From: Pseudomonadota bacterium
GTDB taxonomy: Bacteria > Pseudomonadota > Gammaproteobacteria > Burkholderiales > JABEVD01
Direction of reading: 5' to 3'
Length of the DNA: 9,368 bases
Assembly: GCA_021811205.1 (NCBI GenBank)
Contig: JAJZPK010000090.1
Location: 1-9,368 of the forward strand
Shown here: positions 1 through 4,454 of the stretch, one piece after another
Layout of the letters: each line of letters begins with the position of its first letter
Numbering within the stretch: position 1 is the stretch's first letter
Program-made: the position numbers and the translations under genes
Notes under the pieces: generated by a model
What the model saw: only the letters and a program-made list of their open reading frames with translations
The model's database searches: none
Told to the model about the DNA's origin: nothing

Positions 1-188
1 CGGGTAGCTAAGTGCGGAAGAGATAACCGCTGAAAGCATCTAAGCGGGAAACTCGCCTCGAGATTAGACTTCCCAGGAACTTGATTCCTCTAAAGGTTCG
101 TCGGAGACTACGACGTTGATAGGTCGGGTGTGGAAGCGCAGTAATGCGTTGAGCTAACCGATACTAATTGACCGTGAGGCTTGATTCC
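1..188 (+). rRNA. rrl: 23S ribosomal RNA, 3' end (partial)
   Basis: This is the 3' terminal part of the 23S rRNA, recognisable from the conserved domain VI stretch. It includes the segments CGGGAAACTCGCCTCGAGAT (49-68), GGTCGGGTGTGGAAGCGCAG and the terminal ACCGTGAGGCTTGAT. The gene enters from outside the window. The 3' boundary at about 188 is estimated from the E. coli end and is accurate to a few bases. No protein frame here is real. Confidence 0.97.
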
Positions 189-250
189 ATAATTTTAAGC
201 GTGTCCAGTGTGTGCATGCTACGTAATCCAGATTTACTTCTTCCGAATTG

Positions 251-273
251 GTTCTGCGGGAAACCGGCAGAAC
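251..273 (+). other. Spacer hairpin between 23S and 5S
   Basis: GTTCTGC (251-257) pairs perfectly with GCAGAAC (267-273) and leaves a short purine-rich loop. The hairpin lies in the 23S-5S spacer, just before the 5S 5' end. Stems of this kind commonly help rRNA precursor processing. That role is inferred from position only. Confidence 0.5.
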
Positions 274-282
274 AAACAGTTA

Positions 283-398
283 TGCTTGGCGGCCATAGCG
301 TCTTGGACCCACTCCTTCCCATTCCGAACAGGACCGTGAAACGAGACAGCGCCGATGATAGTGCGGATACCCGTGTGAAAGTAGGTCACTGCCAGGCT
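283..398 (+). rRNA. rrf: 5S ribosomal RNA
   Basis: This is a complete 5S rRNA of about 116 nt. The 5' end TGCTTGGCGGCCATAGCG pairs with the 3' end GCCAGGC (391-397) to form helix I, including one G-U pair. The conserved internal segments CCATTCCGAACAGG, GTGAAACG and GCGCCGATGATAGTG are all present. It lies about 95 nt after the 23S end and is followed by a strong terminator. It is therefore the last gene of the rrn operon. Its last bases are duplicated exactly at 734-755. Confidence 0.96.
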
Positions 399-410
399 CT
401 TATGCAATAG

Positions 411-445
411 AAAAGCCCGGCCTCGAAAGAGGTTGGGCTTTTTTA
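411..445 (+). terminator. rRNA operon terminator
   Basis: AAAAGCCC (411-418) plus GGCCTC pairs with GAGGTT plus GGGCTTTT (435-442), using two G-U pairs, around a GAAA tetraloop (425-428). A T-tract follows. It lies 12 nt after the 5S rRNA. This is a textbook Rho-independent terminator for the rrn operon. Confidence 0.9.
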
Positions 446-559
446 TTGCCTGCGTGCTTTACAGACCTACGTCAGAATGACAACACGGCGCTCAGCCTGG
501 AAGCATCCGAAGACTCGGTTGCCAGAGCGCATCAAAAGCCATGACCCTCCTGCGCCTTG

Positions 560-613
560 TTGCGGCGTAGACTATTGGCTGCGACATAACCTGAAAGTTA
601 GTCTTCGCCGCAA
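560..613. other. 15-bp inverted repeat hairpin in non-coding DNA
   Basis: The arms 560-574 (TTGCGGCGTAGACTA) and 599-613 (TAGTCTTCGCCGCAA) are reverse complements with a single mismatch, around a 24-nt loop. This is the strongest of three hairpins in the gene-free stretch 446-733. The others are AGCTCA/TGAGCT (626-642) and AAGCCCG/CGGGCTT (653-688), the last followed by TTGTTT. There is no convincing protein frame in this 290-bp stretch. The DNA could encode a structured RNA or be a small non-autonomous element. The structure is seen directly; the role is unknown. Confidence 0.55.
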
Positions 614-652
614 TTCGCTGAAAACAGCTCATTGTGTGAGCTTGCGAACGTT

Positions 653-690
653 AAGCCCGGAGGCACAACACGCCCGTGAGACGGGCTTGT
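653..690 (+). terminator. Possible weak terminator hairpin
   Basis: AAGCCCG (653-659) pairs with CGGGCTT (682-688). An alternative smaller stem, GCCCG/CGGGC (672-686), has a TGAGA loop. The following TTGTTT is only a partial U-tract. It lies in the gene-free stretch after the rrn operon and could end transcription of a small RNA from 560 onward. Low certainty. Confidence 0.3.
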
Positions 691-733
691 TTCGGCGTTC
701 ACTCATATCGCGCAGCGATGTGATGTGTAAGCC

Positions 734-755
734 AAAGTAGGTCACTGCCAGGCTC
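734..755 (+). repeat. Exact 22-nt duplicate of the 5S rRNA 3' end
   Basis: Positions 734-755 are identical to 378-399, the last bases of the 5S rRNA region. The similarity continues loosely beyond the match, because both copies are followed by a TTA..CAATA-like stretch and then a terminator. Upstream of 734 there is no 5S sequence. The copy is either the stump of a second 5S gene or the second direct repeat left by integration at the 5S 3' end. Confidence 0.85.
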
Positions 756-762
756 CTTACAA

Positions 763-800
763 TAAAAACCCCCGACACCATCCGGCGTCGGGGTTTTTTA
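763..800. terminator. Bidirectional terminator
   Basis: CCCCGAC (770-776) pairs with GTCGGGG (787-793). A-runs on the left and a T6 run (794-799) on the right give a U-tract on either strand. It follows the truncated 5S copy on the plus strand. It also lies downstream of the minus-strand gene ending at 948, so it can end both transcription units. Confidence 0.85.
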
Positions 801-947
801 TTTCCAGTCGCTGTCCATTCGATGTCTGAGAATTCAAATGCCGCCGGCCATGCCGATCCGACTGCGCCGGACTGCACATGCCAGGCGGCAAACTTCGGGC
901 GTATTGGCCTCTTCCAGTAAATCACATCGCGCGCAGTCGTCATGGAA

Positions 948-1337
948 TCAGGGTTCTGGTTCTCCCTGCCAGAGCATTTCGTAGCCGATTTCGTCGGCCT
1001 CGGTGCACAGCTCCATGAGCGCCGAGAACTTGCTCTTGAACGTTTCATCCGCATGGGATTTTTCATGTTCGGCGAAGGAATGCCAGTAGGTGACGATCAC
1101 GATATGGTCTTCTCCGGGCTTTTTCGCATGCAGCGAGCCTTCGCTGGATACGAATCCGGTGAACCTGAAAACCTGGCCGGCAATGAAGCCGCCTTTCTCG
1201 CCTCCATAGGTGTTCTTCACCACGTTGCACATCTCACCCAGAGCCAGCTCGACGTCGCTCATGTCGACGCCCGGTTTGAGCTTCAAGGTGTTGAAAAGCA
1301 TTTTAGCGCCGAACGGAATGCTAACAGCTTCGAACAT
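948..1337 (-). CDS. Small hypothetical protein, probable dimeric alpha/beta-barrel fold
   Basis: A 129-residue soluble protein with no signal peptide or membrane segment. The start at 1337 is supported by GGGAGG 7 nt upstream on the minus strand; Met13 is a weaker alternative. The pattern is a strand (LFNTLKLKPG), a helix (DVELALGEMCNVV), strands around GFIAGQVFRFTGFVS and HIVIVTYWHSF, and a helix rich in His/Lys (AEHEKSHADETFKSKF). This resembles the ferredoxin-like domain of antibiotic-biosynthesis-monooxygenase or Dabb-type stress proteins, where residues of the YWHS..EHE..H type line a small pocket. I recognise the fold type only from pattern and cannot name a substrate. It stands alone: a bidirectional terminator lies beyond its 3' end, and a divergent higBA operon starts 160 bp from its 5' end. 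Confidence 0.8.
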   Translation of the reverse strand: MFEAVSIPFGAKMLFNTLKLKPGVDMSDVELALGEMCNVVKNTYGGEKGGFIAGQVFRFTGFVSSEGSLHAKKPGEDHIVIVTYWHSFAEHEKSHADETFKSKFSALMELCTEADEIGYEMLWQGEPEP

Positions 1338-1448
1338 GGTCGCCTCCCGGATAGGTGTTGATTCGAGTATAGCCGCGATTTAACCAAGGGATTATCTGGA
1401 CAATGCCGCTCGCCTTTACCTCTTTCGTCTCGGCGGCGCAGAAGATGA

Positions 1449-1476
1449 TTGAAAATATGCAGGGCTGGACTATAAT
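1449..1476 (+). promoter_or_regulatory. higBA promoter (sigma-70 type)
   Basis: The -35 TTGAAA (1449-1454) and a perfect -10 TATAAT (1471-1476) are 16 bp apart. Transcription would begin near 1483, giving a leader of only about 15 nt before the higB ATG at 1498. The -10 is the strongest one visible in the window. Confidence 0.85.
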
Positions 1477-1492
1477 CTCCCAATATGGGAGA
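1476..1492. promoter_or_regulatory. higBA operator palindrome
   Basis: TCTCCCA-ATA-TGGGAGA is a perfect inverted repeat with 7-bp arms. It begins at the last base of the -10 box, spans the expected transcription start, and its right arm includes the GGGAGA ribosome binding site of higB. HigA antitoxins usually bind such palindromes to repress their own operon. Here binding would block the promoter start region. In the mRNA the same bases could fold and hide the Shine-Dalgarno sequence. The sequence is clear; the regulation is inferred from the family. Confidence 0.8.
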
Positions 1493-1497
1493 AATGG

Positions 1498-1806
1498 ATG
1501 CGGGCGATCGCAAAGAGCATGCTTGTGAAATTCTGGAGCAAGCCCGAATATTCTGATTCGGAAGGGGCCTTGAGAAGCTGGCATGACGAAGCGGTCAAGG
1601 CCAGCTGGAAAACTCCTCAGGACATCAAGAACCAATACGGAAGCGCGAGCATTTGCGGCAACAATCGGGTCGTGTTCAATATCGCGGGAAACAAGTACCG
1701 ACTGGTCGTCGAGATTCAGTATGGAGCCGGGATCGCATGGGTGAAATTCGTCGGAACCCATGCGCGCTACGACAGGATAGACGTGGAGACAGTCAATGAA
1801 TATTAA
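1498..1806 (+). CDS. higB: HigB-type toxin (mRNA interferase)
   Basis: A 102-residue protein of the HigB toxin family (HigB_toxin, RelE-like fold). It cleaves mRNA, usually at the ribosome, when free of its antitoxin. Family hallmarks are the N-terminal MRAIAK, W37-K-T-P, the central G-N-N-R-V-V-F-N-I-x-G-N-K-Y-R-L-V (54-70) and the C-terminal F-V-G-T-H-A-x-Y-D (84-92). Length is normal for the family. The start at 1498 has GGGAGA 5 nt upstream; ATG at 1494 is out of frame. The gene overlaps higA by 11 bp, so the two are translated together. No sign of decay, so this is the one toxin in the island that looks active. Confidence 0.93.
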   Translation: MRAIAKSMLVKFWSKPEYSDSEGALRSWHDEAVKASWKTPQDIKNQYGSASICGNNRVVFNIAGNKYRLVVEIQYGAGIAWVKFVGTHARYDRIDVETVNEY

Positions 1807-2152
1807 GCCGATCAGAAGCGACGAGGATCTGCATTCTGCATTCAGGCGGCTTGAGACGGTGTTCCAGGCGGAGGAGGGAACGATTGACGCGGACGAGATG
1901 GAAATCCTGGTCACCCTGATCGAAGCCTACGAGCAGAAGCATTATCCGATCACGCCGGCGGATCCGGTCGACGCAATCAAGTTCAGGATGGAGCAGCAGG
2001 GGCTTACCCAGAAGGACCTCGAGCCTTTTATCGGACCGAGCGGCCGTGTGTCGGAAGTATTGAACCGCAAGAGGCGCCTGAGCCTTTCGATGGTGAAGCG
2101 CCTGCATGAAGGGCTCAAAATCCCCTACGAAAGCCTGCTTTCAGCAGTTTGA
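1796..2152 (+). CDS. higA: HigA antitoxin, XRE-type HTH
   Basis: A 118-residue antitoxin of the COG5499 HigA type that pairs with HigB. Residues 1-55 form the toxin-binding N-terminal half (E-A-Y-E-x-x-H-Y-P-I, 44-52). Residues 59-112 are an XRE helix-turn-helix (D-A-I-K-F-R-M-E-Q-Q-G-L-T-Q-K-D-L-E-P..G-R-V-S-E-V-L-N-R-K-R). It neutralises HigB and very likely represses the operon through the palindrome at 1476-1492. It starts inside the end of higB. The toxin-then-antitoxin order is standard for this family. After its stop the same frame continues into a fossil of another toxin (2153-2200). Confidence 0.93.
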   Translation: MNIKPIRSDEDLHSAFRRLETVFQAEEGTIDADEMEILVTLIEAYEQKHYPITPADPVDAIKFRMEQQGLTQKDLEPFIGPSGRVSEVLNRKRRLSLSMVKRLHEGLKIPYESLLSAV

Positions 2153-2200
2153 CGAGAACGCCAGCTCGCCGCGCGCGTGGAAATCTGCGATTATCATTGA
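2153..2200 (+). pseudogene. C-terminal fossil of a second HigB/RelE-type toxin
   Basis: In frame directly after the higA stop are 15 codons ending V-E-I-C-D-Y-H and a TGA at 2198-2200. Toxins of the HigB-1 (plasmid killer, RelE-like) family characteristically end in an acidic-aromatic-His tail such as E-I-V-D-Y-H or E-D-Y-H. The usual order is this toxin, then a GGAG site, then the HigA-1 antidote, which is exactly what follows here at 2212. The rest of the toxin is absent. The short match means this is a well-supported inference rather than proof. Confidence 0.6.
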
Positions 2201-2211
2201 GGAGAAGGGGT

Positions 2212-2517
2212 ATGCCTGAAGCTAAACTGCACAACATCCACCCAGGGGAAGTGCTGCGAGAGGAATTCCTGATCCCGCTCGGCATTTCCCAGTATCGCCT
2301 CGCGAAGGAAATCGCCGTGACGGAAGCGCGCGTTTCCGCCATCTGCCAGGGGAAGCGCTCCATCACAGCGGATACGGCGCTGCGCCTCGCCGCGTTTTTC
2401 GGGACTTCGAGCGGCTTCTGGCTCGGGCTTCAGGCCGATTACGACACGGAAGAGGCGGCCAAGGCGCTTTCCGGAGTCCTGGAAAAGATCCACCGTTTCG
2501 AGCCCGAAGTGGCGTGA
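2212..2517 (+). CDS. HigA-1/VapI-type antidote protein, XRE-type HTH, orphaned
   Basis: A 101-residue protein of the HigA addiction-module antidote family (COG3093). Signature N-terminal I-H-P-G-E-V-L-R-E-E-F-L (9-20) is followed by the HTH (25-66), with I-S-Q-Y-R-L-A-K-E-I, R-V-S-A-I-C-Q-G-K-R and I-T-A-D-T-A-L-R-L-A-A-F-F-G-T-S, then F-W-L-G-L-Q-A-D-Y-D. The start at 2212 is chosen because GGAG/AAGGGG lies directly upstream and the family begins here. A longer frame back to 2149 only adds non-family residues. Its own toxin is reduced to the fossil at 2153-2200, so it may act as a stand-alone repressor or protect against related toxins. It lies 59 bp after higA and is probably co-transcribed with it. 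Confidence 0.9.
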   Translation: MPEAKLHNIHPGEVLREEFLIPLGISQYRLAKEIAVTEARVSAICQGKRSITADTALRLAAFFGTSSGFWLGLQADYDTEEAAKALSGVLEKIHRFEPEVA

Positions 2518-2626
2518 TTCTCTTCAAGCTGCTCGACAAGCACCCGGAATTGCTGGATGAATTGCGCCATGGGGGAAGGGTTGGGGTGGAAAACACAACT
2601 CAAATAGGGGGCTGTCCCCGATAACC

Positions 2627-3418
2627 TTATTTGTGATTGTGTGGCAGATTTTTTACCAGTGTGGGACTTCTAGCGAAATTATTTAGATTAAGAATCCTGG
2701 CCTGGTCAAACTTCATAATAAGGATGCTTTTCAGAGTTGGATTAAATAAAAAAAGGTAATCACCTGCTTGTCCAAGAAATCTAGGGCGCTGCTCCGTGGT
2801 TGAGTTCGGGTTTAACGATAGACCATCTATTGGAGATACAACATACTGGTATTCATTACCATCAAGAATCTTGGCTGCCTTAAGACGACCATGCCCATAT
2901 GCTATTGGAAGTAATAGCACTAACATAAAGATAACAGACGAACGTGTATCTTCATTCGGAATATCAGATGCCAGCAATCCGGTTCGTTTAACTATGAATG
3001 CTAATGGGATAGCTATTAACATTGGTAGAGTTGCATTCCATTTCTCTATTGGACCCCATATCCACAAGGAAGCAGTCATTATCAGATATAAGAATATAAA
3101 TTTCCGGATATGCTTATTAAGAAATTTGCCTTCTAGCGTATTTTTTCCCTCACCTGCTGGGAGCGATTTTTTTCCAACGCCTAAAATATCACCTAAAAAT
3201 ATACCGATGGCTGAAAACAAAAATGCGGACACTATTGGATATGCAGTAGACTTAAGAATGTCCGAAAAACTTAAATATTCAAGAATGTTTACATTGAAAG
3301 GTGCCCAGTATCCCCAAAGATAAAGAATGCCAACTGTTACAAAATAGATCGAGCTGATGTATAGGTACGAAGTGATCTTGTCCTTTGCTGTTGCATTTTG
3401 GTCATTTTGCATTTGCAT
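2627..3418 (-). CDS. Orphan membrane protein, unknown function
   Basis: A 263-residue protein I do not recognise as a named family. About five hydrophobic segments are visible (residues ~16-37, 55-80, 106-122, 128-144 and 160-176). A soluble C-terminal part of about 85 residues follows, with Y-Q-Y-V-V-S-P-I and Y-L-F-L-F-N-P-T. Motifs W-G-Y-W-A-P-F-N-V-N and W-G-P-I-E-K-W-N lie at loop borders. I chose ATG 3418 because the longer frame begins with TTG at 3451 and adds only a polar stretch; no clear Shine-Dalgarno supports either. The coding DNA is markedly AT-rich compared with its neighbours, which suggests recent transfer. It converges with the upstream antitoxin gene, and a promoter-like repeat (3489-3536) points into it. 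Whether it takes part in toxin-antitoxin or phage defence cannot be seen. Confidence 0.75.
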   Translation of the reverse strand: MQMQNDQNATAKDKITSYLYISSIYFVTVGILYLWGYWAPFNVNILEYLSFSDILKSTAYPIVSAFLFSAIGIFLGDILGVGKKSLPAGEGKNTLEGKFLNKHIRKFIFLYLIMTASLWIWGPIEKWNATLPMLIAIPLAFIVKRTGLLASDIPNEDTRSSVIFMLVLLLPIAYGHGRLKAAKILDGNEYQYVVSPIDGLSLNPNSTTEQRPRFLGQAGDYLFLFNPTLKSILIMKFDQARILNLNNFARSPTLVKNLPHNHK

Positions 3419-3488
3419 AGTAATTCGGGTAGGTTCGATTTGTGCGAGCAATTGGGATCAAACTCGATTTCTTACTGACTGCTTTCGA

Positions 3489-3536
3489 CAATCCTACTCC
3501 CCCCGCCCGCTAATTCCAACTATCCGATCTGACAGG
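3489..3536 (-). repeat. Dispersed repeat copy R1 (long form), promoter-like
   Basis: Read on the minus strand, the unit is CCTGTCAG, 7 variable bases, AGTTGGA, 14 variable bases, GGAGTAGGATTG. Copy R4 (4912-4959) has the same 48-bp layout with identical spacing, while R2 and R3 match only the first half. TTGGAA and TAGGAT within it are 17 bp apart and could act as a -35/-10 pair. They point into the membrane protein gene ending at 2627. It starts 4 nt after the hicB stop. Confidence 0.7.
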
Positions 3537-3540
3537 GAAA

Positions 3541-3759
3541 TCAGGCGGCGACAGGGACTTCGACGAACTTGCTTTTGGAAGAAGGCTGGGGGATGGGCTG
3601 GCCTTCGGATTTCAGGTCTTCTAGGTGAAACTGGATCGCTTCCCGGATGAGCGCGAGCACTTCATCTTCCATATCACCGGCTGCAATGCATCCCGGGAGG
3701 TCGGGCACGAAGGCGCCATAGCCCGATTCGCCGTTTTCGATTACGACCATGTATTTCAT
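3541..3759 (-). CDS. hicB: HicB-family antitoxin, no HicA partner
   Basis: A 72-residue HicB antitoxin of the short, RNase-H-like fold type. Signature residues are M-K-Y-M-V-V-I-E, G-Y-G-A-F-V-P-D-L-P-G-C-I-A-A-G (13-28) and the helix E-V-L-A-L-I-R-E-A-I-Q-F-H-L-E-D-L (33-49), then G-Q-P-I-P. The start at 3759 fits the family; an upstream TTG at 3780 adds seven residues without support. It lacks the C-terminal DNA-binding domain found in longer HicB. HicB normally binds and inhibits the HicA RNase, which usually lies directly upstream, but the next 80 bp hold only repeat R2 and a promoter. No HicA-like frame is visible, so it is an orphan. Confidence 0.88.
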   Translation of the reverse strand: MKYMVVIENGESGYGAFVPDLPGCIAAGDMEDEVLALIREAIQFHLEDLKSEGQPIPQPSSKSKFVEVPVAA

Positions 3760-3786
3760 GTTCACGCCACGACGATGCAAAAGTAG

Positions 3787-3814
3787 ATATTAAGTAACAT
3801 TGGCACAATTCCAA
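3787..3814 (-). promoter_or_regulatory. Promoter for hicB, using repeat R2 as -35
   Basis: On the minus strand, TTGGAA (3809-3814) and TAATAT (3787-3792) are 16 bp apart. The -35 lies inside repeat copy R2. Transcription would start near 3780, about 20 nt before the hicB ATG at 3759. This suggests the repeat supplies part of the promoter. Confidence 0.55.
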
Positions 3815-3833
3815 CTGTCCGATCTGACAGGAA
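3807..3833 (-). repeat. Dispersed repeat copy R2 (short form)
   Basis: On the plus strand it shares AATTCCAACT, TCCGATCTGACAGG and AAA with R1, differing by a single base (G for A) between the two blocks. In this copy CTGTC and GACAG form a 5-bp stem around CGATCT. It starts 5 nt beyond the stop of the antitoxin gene ending at 3839. The second-half block GGAGTAGGATTG of R1 and R4 is missing. Confidence 0.75.
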
Positions 3834-3838
3834 ACGAA

Positions 3839-4129
3839 TCAGGAGTGCAGAGCCCGGAGCGCGGCGTCCGGCTCCTTTTCCACGATGGTCAGGAGGGCCG
3901 CGGCGGCCCCGGTCGGATGACGGCGGTTCTGCTCCCAGTTCCTGAGGGTCGCTACCTTTACGCCGATCAGCTGGGCGAACTCGGTCTGGCTGAGCCCGAC
4001 CTTGGCACGGATCGCTTTTGCATCAGGAGCGTTGATTTCCTTCACACGCCCCGGCGCGAGTTCTCCACGGCGGATGGCGGCAGCCTCCTTCAGGCTGTGC
4101 TTGAGGTCTTCGAAAAGCGTTTTGTCCAT
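3839..4129 (-). CDS. HigA-2/NadS-type antitoxin, XRE-type HTH
   Basis: A 96-residue antitoxin. Residues 1-30 carry the family N-terminus (D-K-T-L-F-E-D-L, S-L-K-E-A, R-R-G-E-L-A-P-G-R-V). Residues 36-90 form the helix-turn-helix (I-R-A-K-V-G-L-S-Q-T-E-F-A-Q-L-I-G-V, T-L-R-N-W-E-Q-N-R-R-x-P-T-G), ending I-V-E-K-E-P-D-A-A-L-R-A-L. It starts 4 bp after the stop of the toxin-like gene 4134-4316, and AAGGA lies about 10 nt upstream of its ATG, so the two form one operon. The sequence shows no decay although its partner toxin is gutted. It probably still binds DNA and may repress the operon. Confidence 0.9.
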   Translation of the reverse strand: MDKTLFEDLKHSLKEAAAIRRGELAPGRVKEINAPDAKAIRAKVGLSQTEFAQLIGVKVATLRNWEQNRRHPTGAAAALLTIVEKEPDAALRALHS

Positions 4130-4133
4130 GTTT

Positions 4134-4316
4134 CTACAATTCCTTCACGAGCTTGCGTAAAATCTCGGTTTCCTGGGCGGTCAAGTTGTCCTTGACGTTC
4201 TTCGCGTAGGCCACAAGCATCAATATGTTGTCCTCTTCCTGGAGCTTCGAGTAATCTTCGTCGTCCAGGAGCGAGGCGATAAGGCGGGTGAATGTCGGCG
4301 TTTCTATGAATACCAT
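4134..4316 (-). CDS. RelE/HigB-2-like toxin remnant with central deletion
   Basis: A 60-residue frame that joins the two ends of a RelE/ParE-superfamily (HigB-2/NadT-like) toxin. Residues 1-28 match the usual start (M-V-F-I-E-T-P-x-F-T-R .. L-x-D-D-E-D-Y-x-x-L-Q). Residues 29-60 match the usual end (I-L-M-L-x-A-Y-A-K-N-V-K-D-N-L-T-x-x-E..L-x-x-L-V-K-E). Members I remember are about 105-110 residues, so about 45-50 are missing. The missing part normally holds the glycine-rich L-R-K-I-R-W / G-x-x-G-G-x-R-V-I-Y-Y core with catalytic basic residues. The reading frame survived the deletion. The product is unlikely to cleave RNA but could still bind its antitoxin. Confidence 0.8.
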   Translation of the reverse strand: MVFIETPTFTRLIASLLDDEDYSKLQEEDNILMLVAYAKNVKDNLTAQETEILRKLVKEL

Positions 4317-4321
4317 GGTCC

Positions 4322-4349
4322 AATATACGCCATTGGCGCATGAAGTCAA
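4322..4349 (-). promoter_or_regulatory. Promoter of the RelE-like/HigA-2 operon
   Basis: On the minus strand, TTGACT (4344-4349) and TATATT (4322-4327) are 16 bp apart, both near consensus. The predicted transcription start falls at about 4315, on the ATG (4316). The message would then be leaderless or nearly so. Confidence 0.75.
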
Positions 4350-4358
4350 GGTGCATGC

Positions 4359-4384
4359 AAATCCAACTATCCGATCTGCCAGGA
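4359..4384 (-). repeat. Dispersed repeat copy R3 (short form)
   Basis: On the plus strand it reads AAATCCAACTATCCGATCTG followed by CCAGGA. It matches R1 in ATCCAACTATCCGATCTG apart from the first base, with one substitution in the next block. It lies in the divergent intergenic region between the RelE-like operon and the S24 gene. The second-half block of R1 and R4 is absent. Confidence 0.7.
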
Positions 4385-4422
4385 GTCCGCTGCGTGCCAA
4401 TTCGGGCTATATTTGCGCTTTC

Positions 4423-4431
4423 TGATATACT
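4423..4431 (+). promoter_or_regulatory. Extended -10 promoter for the S24 gene
   Basis: TGATATACT gives an extended -10 (TG-n-TATACT). No good -35 is visible at 17 bp upstream. It lies 24 nt before the chosen start codon at 4455. No LexA-type palindrome is seen next to it. Confidence 0.5.
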
Positions 4432-4454
4432 GGAAATTCGTAAAGGAATCCCGC

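Noticed and set aside
168..740. Two plus-strand frames (168-410 and 477-740)
   Set aside because: They run over the 5S rRNA and the hairpin region. They have no RBS and no protein-like composition.
2604..2620. GGGGG-CTGT-CCCC hairpin between the antidote and the membrane protein gene
   Set aside because: Only four base pairs and no U-tract. It could be the end of a repeat or a weak convergent terminator, but the evidence is thin.
2514..2624. Small frame starting GTG overlapping the antidote stop, beginning V-I-L-F-K-L-L-D-K-H-P-E-L-L
   Set aside because: The first half looks protein-like, but the rest does not and there is no RBS of its own. It may be a gene remnant, but 36 codons are too little to support a call.
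3760..3840. HicA toxin or its remnant upstream of hicB
   Set aside because: All three minus-strand frames were read. No H-P-x-K-x-x-x-x-x-G-T-L-x-x-I-x-K-like ending is present.
4381..4454. LexA-type SOS box before the S24 gene
   Set aside because: No CTG-n10-CAG palindrome is present. The CTG at 4422-4424 has no matching partner.
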